64,000 nucleotides of DNA from Bradyrhizobium manausense (GTDB taxonomy: Bacteria; Pseudomonadota; Alphaproteobacteria; Rhizobiales; Xanthobacteraceae): positions 441,315 to 505,314 of the forward strand of contig NZ_LJYG01000112.1 of assembly GCF_001440035.1 (NCBI RefSeq). Reading direction: 5' to 3'. Positions 28,325 to 36,850 of the stretch are shown in pieces. Every line of letters begins with the position of its first letter. Position 1 is the first letter of the stretch. Position numbers and translations under genes: made by a program. Below the pieces are notes generated by a model, which was given only the letters and a program-made list of their open reading frames with translations, had not been told where the DNA came from and ran no database searches.

Positions 28325-28752
28325 GACGATTTGCGCCGCGGGAATTTCAGGCTCGCCCGCGCCTTCAGCACTTCCAGGCCGTTCTCGTTGCGCGCGCTCG
28401 CCTCCCAGATGATGGTGCGGGTCTCATCGAGTTGCTCGGCGATCCAGACGTCGAAGGTGAGCGTGTCGCCGTAGAACACGGGACCAGTGAACCAGAAGCG
28501 GTCCTCTACCGAGACCCCGATGGTGCCAACCAGTTCAGAGGTGAGGATGCTGGTGCAGAGGCCCGCGACCATGATCCCTGGCGCCAGCCGGCGACCGAAG
28601 CGCGTCGCGCCGGCATAGACCTCATCGACGTGAACCGGGCCAAAATCGCCGGTGGCGGCGATATAGAGCGCGCCGTCGGCCTCGGTGATGGTCTTGCTCA
28701 GGCTGACCCTGTCATTCACCTTGAGATCATCAAAGGATTTTGGCTCGTACAT
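28321..28752 (-). CDS. MaoC-like enoyl-CoA hydratase, catalytic-type subunit
   Basis: A hot-dog protein of 143 residues. The hydratase-2 motif reads TGDFGPVHVDEVYA; the catalytic Asp and His, five residues apart, are both present. The expected reaction is addition of water to an R-type enoyl-CoA. It is 3 bases from the neighbouring MaoC-fold gene, which lacks these residues, so the pair may form a heterodimer. Confidence 0.85.
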   Translation of the reverse strand: MYEPKSFDDLKVNDRVSLSKTITEADGALYIAATGDFGPVHVDEVYAGATRFGRRLAPGIMVAGLCTSILTSELVGTIGVSVEDRFWFTGPVFYGDTLTFDVWIAEQLDETRTIIWEASARNENGLEVLKARASLKFPRRKSS

Positions 28753-28755
28753 GGC

Positions 28756-29163
28756 TCAGCCCTTGGCAAAGGGAACCAGTGTCGCGGTGCCGTCCACCAC
28801 GGTCGCGCCTGAGGGTGACAGCGTGCAGGTAACGCGACAGACCGCATCATCGCCATCAACGGAGACGATCTCGGCCCTGGCCTCGACGGACTCGCCGACG
28901 ATCACCGGCGCGGCAAAGTTCAGCGCGATGCTGCCGATCCGCCGTGTCGGTCCGCCGAGCTGGCTGAGACAGGTGGAAGCGAGACCGCCGACGGCGAGCT
29001 CGAAGGCAACCATGTTGGCGGCGCCGACCTTCCTGGCGCGAACGGCATCGACGTAGAGACCGCCGAGATTGCCGCTGATTCCCGTGAACATCGCCTGTTC
29101 GGCAACGGTCATAGTCTTGCGGAACGCGAACGCAGCGCCGGGCTTGAGAGGTGCGTGAGCCAT
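28756..29163 (-). CDS. MaoC-fold protein without the hydratase residues
   Basis: A 135-residue hot-dog protein. At the position of the hydratase-2 motif it reads SGNLGGLYVDAVRA, so the catalytic Asp and His are Asn and Tyr. This looks like a structural partner for the active subunit next to it, as in two-subunit hydratases such as mycobacterial HadAB, or a CoA-binding thioesterase-type protein. Start ATG 29163 has AGGAAG upstream; the extended frame to 29244 lacks conservation. Confidence 0.82.
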   Translation of the reverse strand: MAHAPLKPGAAFAFRKTMTVAEQAMFTGISGNLGGLYVDAVRARKVGAANMVAFELAVGGLASTCLSQLGGPTRRIGSIALNFAAPVIVGESVEARAEIVSVDGDDAVCRVTCTLSPSGATVVDGTATLVPFAKG

Positions 29164-29173
29164 GAAACGCTTC

Positions 29174-30340
29174 CTAGAGCTGCAAGCCGTTCTTGATGGT
29201 GCTGCGCGCAACCAGCATGCGGTGGACTTCGGAGGTGCCGTCATAGATGCGGGTGACGCGGGCGTCGCGATACATGCGCTCCAAAGGCAGATCCTTGCTG
29301 AATCCCATGCCGCCGAACACCTGGATGGCGCGGTCGACCACGCGGCCTTGCATCTCGGAGGCCGCGACCTTGATCATCGAGACCTTGTCGCGCGCATCCC
29401 GGCCCTGGTCGATGTCCCAGGCGGCGTTCAGCACCATCATCTTGGCGCCAAAGATCTCGGTGGCGGAATCGGCAATCAGCTTCTGCACCATCTGGAAGTC
29501 GCCGATGAGCTGGCCGAACTGGCGACGCTCGCCGGCGTGCTTGCGCATCATCTCCAGCGCGCGCTGCGCCATGCCGACGGCGCGGGCGCCGATATGGGCG
29601 AGCCGGATCTGCAGCACGCTCTGCATGATCAGCTTGAAGCCGCCGCCGATCTCGCCGAGCACGGCCGCCTTGGGAATGCGGCAGTTCTCGAAGCTCAGCT
29701 CGGCATGGCCATAGCCCCGATGGCCCATCATCGGCTGGGTGCGCGCGACCTTGAAGCCGGCCGTAGCTCGGTCGACCAGGAACAGCGTGATGCCGCCCCG
29801 CGCCCGCTTCTCCTTGTCGGTCAGCGCCATCAGGATCACGTAGTCGGCAATGTCGCCGTCGCTGATGAAATGCTTGGTGCCGTTGAGGACCCACTGATCG
29901 CCGTCGAGCTGAGCGCTCGTGCTGATCGACGCCGCGTCTGAGCCGGCGCCCGGCTCGGTGATCGCCATGGCGCAGATCTTGTCGCCCTTCACCGTCGGCA
30001 GCAGATAGCGCTCGACCTGATCGCCCTTGCACGCCATCAGCATCGGATAGACCTGGCCGAACACCCGGCGGATCAGCGCGTCCGAGGTCTTGCCGAATTC
30101 CTCCTCGACCAGGCAATGCTCGACGCAAGACAGCCCGCCGCCGCCGACATCGGCCGGCATGTTCATGGCGTAAAGGCCGAGCTTCTGCGCCTTGGCCTTG
30201 GTCACCGCCAGCGCATCCGCCGGCACTTTGGCTGTCTGTTCGACAATATCTTCGAGCGGCTGCACCTCCGTCTCGACGAAACGCCGGACGGTGTCGACCA
30301 ACAGGCGGGTCTCCTCGGGCAGCGAGAAATCGATCATCAC
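29174..30340 (-). CDS. Acyl-CoA dehydrogenase family protein (copy 1)
   Basis: FAD enzyme of 388 residues that introduces a 2,3-double bond in an acyl-CoA. The FAD/substrate block AMAITEPGAGSDAASI and the C-terminal block AIQVFGGMGFSKDLPLERMY are present. At the usual catalytic base position (YEGT in MCAD) it reads IYDGTSEVHR, so Asp takes the place of Glu, similar to ACAD10/11-like members. This may change chain-length or rate; family assignment is firm, activity less so. Its first codons overlap the CoA-transferase stop (ATGA). Confidence 0.88.
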   Translation of the reverse strand: MMIDFSLPEETRLLVDTVRRFVETEVQPLEDIVEQTAKVPADALAVTKAKAQKLGLYAMNMPADVGGGGLSCVEHCLVEEEFGKTSDALIRRVFGQVYPMLMACKGDQVERYLLPTVKGDKICAMAITEPGAGSDAASISTSAQLDGDQWVLNGTKHFISDGDIADYVILMALTDKEKRARGGITLFLVDRATAGFKVARTQPMMGHRGYGHAELSFENCRIPKAAVLGEIGGGFKLIMQSVLQIRLAHIGARAVGMAQRALEMMRKHAGERRQFGQLIGDFQMVQKLIADSATEIFGAKMMVLNAAWDIDQGRDARDKVSMIKVAASEMQGRVVDRAIQVFGGMGFSKDLPLERMYRDARVTRIYDGTSEVHRMLVARSTIKNGLQL

Positions 30341-31524
30341 GCCACTCCCACAGCTTTGCTGATGACCATCGCGTCGATCTCCGCCGCGCCGTAGCCGATC
30401 TCGCCAAGCACCTCGCGGGTCTGGGCGCCCAGTCGCTGCGGCACTAATCTCACCTCCGGCGTTTCGCCGTCATATCGCGCAGGATGCGCGACCATTCGGA
30501 TCGGCGCGCCCCCTGAACTCTCGGCGCTCTTGAACGCGCCGAGATGGTTGAGCTGGGGATCGGAGACGAGGTCGCGATAATCCTGCACGGGCGCGTGCCA
30601 AACCCGCGCGGCTTCCAGCGCGGGCAGCCATTCCGCCGTCGGCTTCCGCTTCAACCGCGCGGCAACGATCCGCGTGATCTCCTCGCGCTTCGAGAAACTG
30701 TCACTCTCCCCGAACTGCTTCAGCTCTTCGCTGTCGAGCGCGACCGCGAGCGCCTTGGGCGACGCCATCGAGATTGCCATATGGCCGTCTGCCGTCGCGT
30801 GAATGCCATAGGGACCGGGGCTGAACCACGCCGCGATGCCGGCCGGCCCGCGGGGCGTCGGCGACGGCGCACCATTCAGCCAGGCGGTCAGCGGCTCGAC
30901 CTGGAGATCGAGCGCGGCCTGATAGAGGTTGACCTCGACGAGCTGCCCCTTGCCGGACTTCGTCCGCGCGAACAGCGCCGCGAGAATACTCATCGCATAG
31001 AGCGAGGCGGCATGCTGATCGACAATGACGGCACCGACCGCCGTCGGTTCGCCATCGGCACGCCCCGTCCGCATTGCAAGGCCCGACATTGCCTGAAGTA
31101 GCAGGTCCTGGCCGGGACGATCCTTGTACGGCCCCTCCGATCCGAAGCCGGTGGCGACTGCATAGATCAAACCGGGGTTGATCGCCTTGAGTGTGTCGTA
31201 GCCGAGGCCGAGCTTGGCCATCGTGCCTGGCCTGAAATTCTCCATCACGACATCGGCGGTGGCGACCAGCTTCTTCACCGCGGCTATGCCATCGGGATGC
31301 TTGAGATCGACGGCGAGGCTGCGCTTGTTACGCCCCGTGGCCAGATGATTGACGCTGTCGCCCGCGACGAAGTGGTTGGCGACCGCCCAGTTGCGCTGGA
31401 ACGCGCCCTCGATCGGCTCGACTGCGATGACGTCGGCGCCGAGATCGGCCAAGGTCTGCGCCGCCAACGGGCCTGCGAGATAGTGATTGAAGCTGAGGAT
31501 CTTGACGCCGTCGAGCAGGTTCAT
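30337..31524 (-). CDS. Class III CoA transferase (CaiB/BaiF family)
   Basis: Transfers CoA between acids, 395 residues. The catalytic Asp lies in RPGQDLLLQAMSGLA, following VMENFRPGTMAKLGLGYD and YAVATGFGSEGPY; all are typical of formyl-CoA/succinyl-CoA-type transferases. It can activate the imported acid without ATP, which fits the lack of an intact CoA ligase in this cluster. It lies 13 bases after the first DapA gene. Confidence 0.9.
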   Translation of the reverse strand: MNLLDGVKILSFNHYLAGPLAAQTLADLGADVIAVEPIEGAFQRNWAVANHFVAGDSVNHLATGRNKRSLAVDLKHPDGIAAVKKLVATADVVMENFRPGTMAKLGLGYDTLKAINPGLIYAVATGFGSEGPYKDRPGQDLLLQAMSGLAMRTGRADGEPTAVGAVIVDQHAASLYAMSILAALFARTKSGKGQLVEVNLYQAALDLQVEPLTAWLNGAPSPTPRGPAGIAAWFSPGPYGIHATADGHMAISMASPKALAVALDSEELKQFGESDSFSKREEITRIVAARLKRKPTAEWLPALEAARVWHAPVQDYRDLVSDPQLNHLGAFKSAESSGGAPIRMVAHPARYDGETPEVRLVPQRLGAQTREVLGEIGYGAAEIDAMVISKAVGVA

Positions 31525-31537
31525 CCGTTCACCTCAT

Positions 31538-32443
31538 TCAAGCAGCCGCAACCGGCGCGCCGCGCCACGCGAGATCGAACGTCTTGACTAGGGCGCGCGC
31601 GGCCGCATCCTGTGCTGCCGGCAGCGGCAGACGCGGGGGGCGCGGGTTGCCGGCTGCAAAACCCATGTGGTTGAGCAGCGCCTTGCTGCCGGCGACGTAG
31701 GCCTGGCCGCCGACGAATTCGATTACCGGCAGGTACTTGAGATAGAGCTCGTGCGCCTCCTTAATCGCGCCGTGGTCGGCGACAAGGCTGAAGATGCGGG
31801 CCATTTCCGTCGGGACCACGTTGGAGGCCACCGCCACCCAGCCCTGCGCGCCCTCGACGAAGGATTCGAAGCCGAGGATGCCGCCGAACACGGTCATCCT
31901 GTCACCGCAGAGGCGGACGATGTCGCGCACGCGCGTTACCTCCAGCGTCGACTCCTTGATATAGAGACAGTTGTCGATCTCGGCGATGCGCGCCACCAGC
32001 TGCGGCTTGAGATCGACATTGGCGGTCGCCGGATTGTTGTAGACCATGATCGGCAGCGAGATCGCATCCGCCACCGTCTTGTAGTGGTGCACGAGCTCGT
32101 CGTCGGTCGGCGTCGAATAGAACGGCGGAATGATCATCACGCCGTCGGCGCCCAGTTTTTCGGCACGGCGGCTGAGGCGCACCACTTCGCGCGTATCTTC
32201 TGCCCCGGTGCCGATCAGTACCGGCACCCGGCCCCCGGCCTGGCGGATGACGACCTCCGCAACCAGCGTCTTCTCGTCATCGTCCATGGACAGGAACTCG
32301 CCGGTCGAGCCGAGCGGGATCAACCCATGAATGCCCGCCGCAATCTGCCAGTCGACGAAGGCGCGCAGTGCCGTCACGTCGACCTCGCCCGCTGCGGTGA
32401 ACGGCGTGATCATAACGTTGTAGGTGCCGCGGAACGTCTTCAT
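31538..32443 (-). CDS. DapA-family aldolase/synthase (copy 1 of the divergon)
   Basis: A 301-residue member with the classic loop PLGSTGEFLSM, Tyr in IMVYNNPATAN and Schiff-base Lys in LYIKESTLEVTR. It is nearer to canonical dihydrodipicolinate synthase/KDG aldolase proteins than the other two copies. As the first gene of the leftward operon, it lies downstream of the LacI-type operator at 32513-32526, so it is probably the most directly controlled enzyme. Reaction unknown; retro-aldol cleavage or dehydration of a 2-oxo acid is likely. Confidence 0.88.
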   Translation of the reverse strand: MKTFRGTYNVMITPFTAAGEVDVTALRAFVDWQIAAGIHGLIPLGSTGEFLSMDDDEKTLVAEVVIRQAGGRVPVLIGTGAEDTREVVRLSRRAEKLGADGVMIIPPFYSTPTDDELVHHYKTVADAISLPIMVYNNPATANVDLKPQLVARIAEIDNCLYIKESTLEVTRVRDIVRLCGDRMTVFGGILGFESFVEGAQGWVAVASNVVPTEMARIFSLVADHGAIKEAHELYLKYLPVIEFVGGQAYVAGSKALLNHMGFAAGNPRPPRLPLPAAQDAAARALVKTFDLAWRGAPVAAA

Positions 32444-32512
32444 CAGGGAGCTGCCGGGTGCTCAGCTGGATTCGGAGGACAGGCGCCGTCTGCTGAATAT
32501 CCGCACGATTTG

Positions 32513-32526
32513 TGCAATCGTTTGCA
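32513..32526. promoter_or_regulatory. LacI-type operator O1
   Basis: TGCAATCGTTTGCA, a near-perfect dyad centred on CG, which is the hallmark of LacI/GalR-family operators. It lies 70 bases before the leftward DapA start. An identical 14-mer is at 32599-32612. Confidence 0.8.
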
Positions 32527-32598
32527 TAATTGGCTCTGCATTGAGCAACACCATCCATTTTTTGAGCTTGATTGGCGAGGAATAAGCTCATAGCGTTT

Positions 32599-32612
32599 TG
32601 CAATCGTTTGCA
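32599..32612. promoter_or_regulatory. LacI-type operator O2
   Basis: The same 14-mer TGCAATCGTTTGCA as O1, 86 bases away centre to centre, ending 17 bases before the lacI-type start codon. Its place suggests autorepression; together with O1 it could support looping. Confidence 0.8.
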
Positions 32613-32629
32613 GTCTATCGGCAGGTTTG

Positions 32630-33715
32630 ATGAGCGTCACGCTCAAAGATGTGGCACTGGCGGCCCGCGTTTCAGTCAGCACTGCTTCCCGAGCGCTGAC
32701 AGGAACCGGCCTGACCAGCGAACGCACGCAGGAGCGTCTGGCGCGCATCGCGCGCGAGCTCGGCTACCGGCCGAACCCGATTGCGCGCGGCCTCAAGACC
32801 GGACAGTCGCGGCTGGTCGCTCTTCTCGTCCACAATCTCACCAACGCCTCGTTCCAGGTGATGGCCGAAGTGGTGCAAGCACGTCTGAAGGCGCTGGGTT
32901 ATCAGATGCTTCTGTGCATCGGCGGCGACGATCCGCAAGCCGAGAGCGACACCCTCACCACGCTGGTCGATCACCGCATCGACGGGCTGATCGTGGTGCC
33001 CACGGGCAAGAACGGCGCGCAGCTCAAGACGCTCTCCAAGGACGTGCCCATCGTCTGCCTGGTGCGGCGCGACGACGCGACCGATCTCGAGACCGTGCTC
33101 GCCGACGATCCGCAAGGCGCCTATCTGGGCACCCGCCACCTGATCGAGCTCGGGCACAAGCGGATCGGGCTGATCGTCGGCCGCCAGGACACCACGTCGG
33201 GCCGCGAACGATTGTCCGGCTATGTCCGCGCCCTGCGTGAGGCCGGCATCGCCAGGGACGACACATTGATTCATGCCGGCCACTACGTCCCGGAGACTGG
33301 CGCGACCTACGCCCGCAAGCTGCTCGATCTCCCCCGGCCGCCGAGCGCGATCTTCGTTGCCAATCATGAGGCAACGCTCGGCGTGCTGCGGGTGACGGCG
33401 GAGCGAAACATCGCTATTCCCGACGATCTCTCGCTGCTCTGTTATGAAGACATGCCGTGGTTCGAATGGCATCGCCCGGCGATCAGCATTGTCGACAACG
33501 GCGCGCGGGATCTTGCCAATCTCGCCGTCGACCGGCTGTTGCATCGCATGGACGTCAAGGGCAACGGCAATGACGGGGTGCGCGAATATCGCGTCGGCGC
33601 CCGACTGATCAAGCGCGATTCCTGCCGCCAGATCGACGCCCCCGCCCCTGCTAGATCCGGCAAGTCCAAATCCTCTTCATCCAAACCGTCTGCGGCCAAA
33701 TCCGCGAAGGCCTGA
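32630..33715 (+). CDS. LacI-family transcriptional regulator
   Basis: A 361-residue repressor-type protein. The N-terminal helix-turn-helix and hinge is LKDVALAARVSVSTASRAL, followed by a periplasmic-binding-protein-like ligand domain with VALLVHNLTNASFQVMAEV and YVRALREAGIARDD. ATG 32630 is used; a TTG at 32627 is also in frame. The tail after residue 340 is Lys/Ser/Ala-rich and low complexity. It controls a divergent pair of operons through two identical operators. Likely inducer: the imported compound or a CoA-free intermediate, since LacI ligand domains bind small sugars or acids. Confidence 0.93.
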   Translation: MSVTLKDVALAARVSVSTASRALTGTGLTSERTQERLARIARELGYRPNPIARGLKTGQSRLVALLVHNLTNASFQVMAEVVQARLKALGYQMLLCIGGDDPQAESDTLTTLVDHRIDGLIVVPTGKNGAQLKTLSKDVPIVCLVRRDDATDLETVLADDPQGAYLGTRHLIELGHKRIGLIVGRQDTTSGRERLSGYVRALREAGIARDDTLIHAGHYVPETGATYARKLLDLPRPPSAIFVANHEATLGVLRVTAERNIAIPDDLSLLCYEDMPWFEWHRPAISIVDNGARDLANLAVDRLLHRMDVKGNGNDGVREYRVGARLIKRDSCRQIDAPAPARSGKSKSSSSKPSAAKSAKA

Positions 33716-33718
33716 CCG

Positions 33719-34087
33719 ATGCCCTATGTCGAAGTACTCGCCCCGCAAGTTCCAAACCAGCGCAAGGCCGCGCTGGCGCGGTCGGTGACGGACGGCCTGA
33801 TGTCGGCGTTCGGCGTCACCGCGGATACGGTCACGCTCTATTTCCTGAACATTGCGCCCGACGACTACGCTCATGCCGGCACGTTCGGCGCTCCCGCCAG
33901 CGGCCAGCGCATCTTGCTCAAGGTCCACGCCTTCCGCCGCAGCGAGGCCGAGCGGCGCGCCGCCGCCATCGCGCTGACCCGCGCCGTGTCCAGCGCCTAT
34001 GGCGTGCCCGGCGACGACGTCGCGGTCTATTTCATCGACCGAGACCGCAGCGAAGTGTCCCACGATTCCAAACTGGCCAGCGACTGA
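33719..34087 (+). CDS. Tautomerase-superfamily protein (4-oxalocrotonate tautomerase-like)
   Basis: A 122-residue protein with the start MPYVEVLAP, so that Pro becomes the N-terminus after Met removal and can act as general base. It appears as two beta-alpha-beta units in tandem (second near residues 60-110, RILLKVHAFRR and VYFIDRDRSEV), as in cis-CaaD/MSAD-like or MIF-like members. It lies 3 bases after lacI and 12 before the acyl-CoA dehydrogenase gene. Likely keto-enol isomerisation of a 2-oxo acid; substrate unknown. Confidence 0.83.
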   Translation: MPYVEVLAPQVPNQRKAALARSVTDGLMSAFGVTADTVTLYFLNIAPDDYAHAGTFGAPASGQRILLKVHAFRRSEAERRAAAIALTRAVSSAYGVPGDDVAVYFIDRDRSEVSHDSKLASD

Positions 34088-34099
34088 CGGGAGCACGCC

Positions 34100-35242
34100 A
34101 TGGACCGCTTCTACAGCCAGGACCAGAAAGCACTCCGCGACACCGCCCGCCGCTTCGCAGAGGCGGAGATCCTGCCGCGAGCCGCTGCGATCGACCGCGA
34201 GGACCGGTTCGACCGCGTGCTCTACAAAAGCATGGCCGATCTCGGCCTGTTCGGCATCTGCCTGCGTGAAGGCGCCGGCGGCGCCGGGCTCGATGCAGTC
34301 GCGGCCTGCATCGCAATGGAGGAACTGGCGCGCTGCTCCGGTGCGGTGGCCAACGCCTTCGCGATCCCGGTCGAGGCCGTGCTGTTCTTCGACCATCACG
34401 GCACCGAGGCGCACAAGGCCCTGATCCCGAAGATCCTGAGCGGCGACATCATTCCCGCCACCGCCGTCTCAGAGCCCGACCACGGCTCCGACGTAGCTGG
34501 CATCCGCACCAATGCGGTACGCGAGGGCAATGGCTGGCGGCTCAACGGCACCAAGGCGTGGGTCACGCTCGGCGGCGTCGCTGACCGCATCATGGTGTTC
34601 GCGCGCACCGGCAGCGAGGCAGGCCACCGTTCCATCTCCTGCCTCCTCGTCGACGGCGCCCTGCCCGGTATCGCCCGCGGCAAGAACGAGGAGCTGCTCG
34701 GCATGCACGGCCTCGACGATTGCCAGATCACGTTCTCCGATGTGCGCCTACCCTCGGACAGCGTGATGGGGCCGGAGAACCAGGCCTTCAAAATGGCCAT
34801 GAGCAATTTCAACTTCAGCCGGCTGATGATGGCCTCGATGGCGCTTGGCATGGCGCAGGCCGCGTTCGAGGACGCCACCGCTTATGCCAAGGACCGCAAG
34901 CAGTTCGGCCAGGCCATCATCGGCTTCCAGGCGGTGCAGTTCATGCTCGCCGACATGTCGACCGATATCGCCGCCGCGCGTCTCCTGATCCACCATGCCG
35001 CCCGCTTGCACGATGCCGGCGAGCCAATCGCCAAGGAGGCGGCGCAGGCAAAACTGTTTACGACAGATATGGCGATGAAACACGTCTCCAACGCCCTGCA
35101 GATTCACGGCGGCAACGGCTATTCGCGCGAGTACCGCATCGAGCGGCTGTTCCGCGACGTGCGTCTCGCCCAGATCTACGAAGGCACCAACCAGATCCAG
35201 CGGCTGATCATCGCGCGGCAGGTCGAGAAGGACGCCGCGTGA
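34100..35242 (+). CDS. Acyl-CoA dehydrogenase (copy 2)
   Basis: A 380-residue FAD enzyme with AVSEPDHGSDVAGI, NGTKAWVTLGG, IHGGNGYSREYRIERLFRD and the catalytic Glu in IYEGTNQIQRL, as in short/medium-chain enzymes. It differs from copy 1 (29174-30340), where that Glu is Asp. Good membership of a beta-oxidation-like branch; chain length or branching of the substrate cannot be told. Electrons would pass to ETF, which is not encoded here. Confidence 0.92.
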   Translation: MDRFYSQDQKALRDTARRFAEAEILPRAAAIDREDRFDRVLYKSMADLGLFGICLREGAGGAGLDAVAACIAMEELARCSGAVANAFAIPVEAVLFFDHHGTEAHKALIPKILSGDIIPATAVSEPDHGSDVAGIRTNAVREGNGWRLNGTKAWVTLGGVADRIMVFARTGSEAGHRSISCLLVDGALPGIARGKNEELLGMHGLDDCQITFSDVRLPSDSVMGPENQAFKMAMSNFNFSRLMMASMALGMAQAAFEDATAYAKDRKQFGQAIIGFQAVQFMLADMSTDIAAARLLIHHAARLHDAGEPIAKEAAQAKLFTTDMAMKHVSNALQIHGGNGYSREYRIERLFRDVRLAQIYEGTNQIQRLIIARQVEKDAA

Positions 35243-35258
35243 TAGGACATCTGTGCTC

Positions 35259-36842
35259 ATGCTAAGCATCATTACCGCGGCAGAGGCCGCCAGCTTGATC
35301 CGCGACGCCGATACGTTAATTGTCGGCGGCAATGGCGGCACGGGGGCAGCCGAAGCGATCCTCGAGGCGCTGGAGCAGCGCTTCCTTGGCGGCCAGGGCC
35401 CGCATGGGCTCACGCTGATCAACATCACCGGCGTCGGTGCCGTGACCGAGAAGGGCCTCTGCCATCTCGCCCATGAAGGCCTGATCGCGCGGGTGATCGG
35501 CGGCAATTTCGGTCTTCAGGTGCCGTTCATGCGGCTCGTCCGCGACGAATTGATCGACGCCTACAATTTCCCGCAAGGCGTGATGAGCCAACTTTGCCGC
35601 GCCATGGCGGCGAAACATCCGGGCGTGCTCACCCATGTCGGCCTCAACACCTATATGGACCCGCGCCAGGACGGCGGACGCATGAACAAGCGCACCGCCG
35701 CGGCGCTGGTCGACCTGCTCAAGTTGCACGGCCAGTCCTGGCTGCTCTACCGCGTTCCCGCCCCGCCCGACGTCGCCATCATCCGCGGCACCTCGGCCGA
35801 CGAGGACGGCTATATCAGCATGGAGCACGAGGGCACGACGCGCGAGGATCTCTCGATCGCGCAGGCCGTGCACAATGCCGGCGGCACCGTGATCTGCCAG
35901 GTCAAGCGCATCGTGAAGCGCGGCTCGATTCATCCGCAGATGGTGAAGATCCCCGGCTTCCTGATCGACCACGTCGTGCTCGAGCCCGAGCAGATGCAGA
36001 CCTACGGCACCGTCTACGATCCGGCGCGCTGCGGCGAGACGCGCGTCCCGGTGGCGATGATCACGCCCGATCCGCTCACCGAGCGGCGTGTGATCGCGCG
36101 CCGCGCCGCCTTCGAGCTACGGCCGCGCGACGTCGTCAATCTCGGCGTCGGCATCTCCGCCATGATTCCCAATGTCGCGGCCGAGGAAGGTATTTCGGAT
36201 CTGATCACGCTGACGGTGGAATCGGGCGTGGTCGGCGGCGTACCCGGCCATGCGCGAGAATTCGGCACCGCGATCAATCCGCGCGTCATTCTCGACCAGG
36301 CCTATCAGTTCGACTTCTACGACGGCGGCGGATTGTCCTGCGCCTTCCTGTCCTTCGCTGAGGTGGATGAAGCCGGGAACGTCAACGTCACCCGCTTCGG
36401 CGAGCGACGCGACGGCTCTGGTGGCTTCATCGACATCACCCAGAATGCGAAGCGGCTGATCTTCAGCGGCACCATGGCCGGCGGCAAGTTCGACATCAGT
36501 GTCGAGAACGGCCGCCTCGCGATCCGGCGCGACGGCGCCTTCCGCAAATTCGTCCCGCAGGTCGGCCAGATCAGCTTCAGCGCCTCGCTCGCCGCGCAGC
36601 GCGGCCAGCACGTCAGCTACGTCACCGAGCGCGCCGTGTTCGAGCTGGAGAACGGCCACGTGACGTTGACCGAGATCGCGCCGGGCGTGCGCCTAGAGGA
36701 GGACATCCTCGCTCATATGGGCTTTCGCCCGCGCATCAGCCCGCAATTGAAGGACATGGACCCGCGCATCTTCCGCTCCGGGCCGATGGGAATCGCGCAA
36801 GCCTTCAACGCCCTGCCAGCGCGGCCGCGCAGGGTCGCCTGA
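35259..36842 (+). CDS. Class I acyl-CoA:acetate CoA transferase (YdiF-like)
   Basis: A single-chain family I CoA transferase of 527 residues, alpha and beta parts fused. The N-terminal half holds VGGNGGTGAAEAIL; the C-terminal half holds the catalytic Glu in TVESGVVGGVPGHAREFG and DFYDGGGLSCAFLSFAEVD. It forms or recycles the CoA thioester in the pathway using acetyl- or another donor. ATG 35259 is preferred over GTG 35253. It is 16 bases after the dehydrogenase gene. Confidence 0.92.
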   Translation: MLSIITAAEAASLIRDADTLIVGGNGGTGAAEAILEALEQRFLGGQGPHGLTLINITGVGAVTEKGLCHLAHEGLIARVIGGNFGLQVPFMRLVRDELIDAYNFPQGVMSQLCRAMAAKHPGVLTHVGLNTYMDPRQDGGRMNKRTAAALVDLLKLHGQSWLLYRVPAPPDVAIIRGTSADEDGYISMEHEGTTREDLSIAQAVHNAGGTVICQVKRIVKRGSIHPQMVKIPGFLIDHVVLEPEQMQTYGTVYDPARCGETRVPVAMITPDPLTERRVIARRAAFELRPRDVVNLGVGISAMIPNVAAEEGISDLITLTVESGVVGGVPGHAREFGTAINPRVILDQAYQFDFYDGGGLSCAFLSFAEVDEAGNVNVTRFGERRDGSGGFIDITQNAKRLIFSGTMAGGKFDISVENGRLAIRRDGAFRKFVPQVGQISFSASLAAQRGQHVSYVTERAVFELENGHVTLTEIAPGVRLEEDILAHMGFRPRISPQLKDMDPRIFRSGPMGIAQAFNALPARPRRVA

Positions 36843-36850
36843 GGATCACC

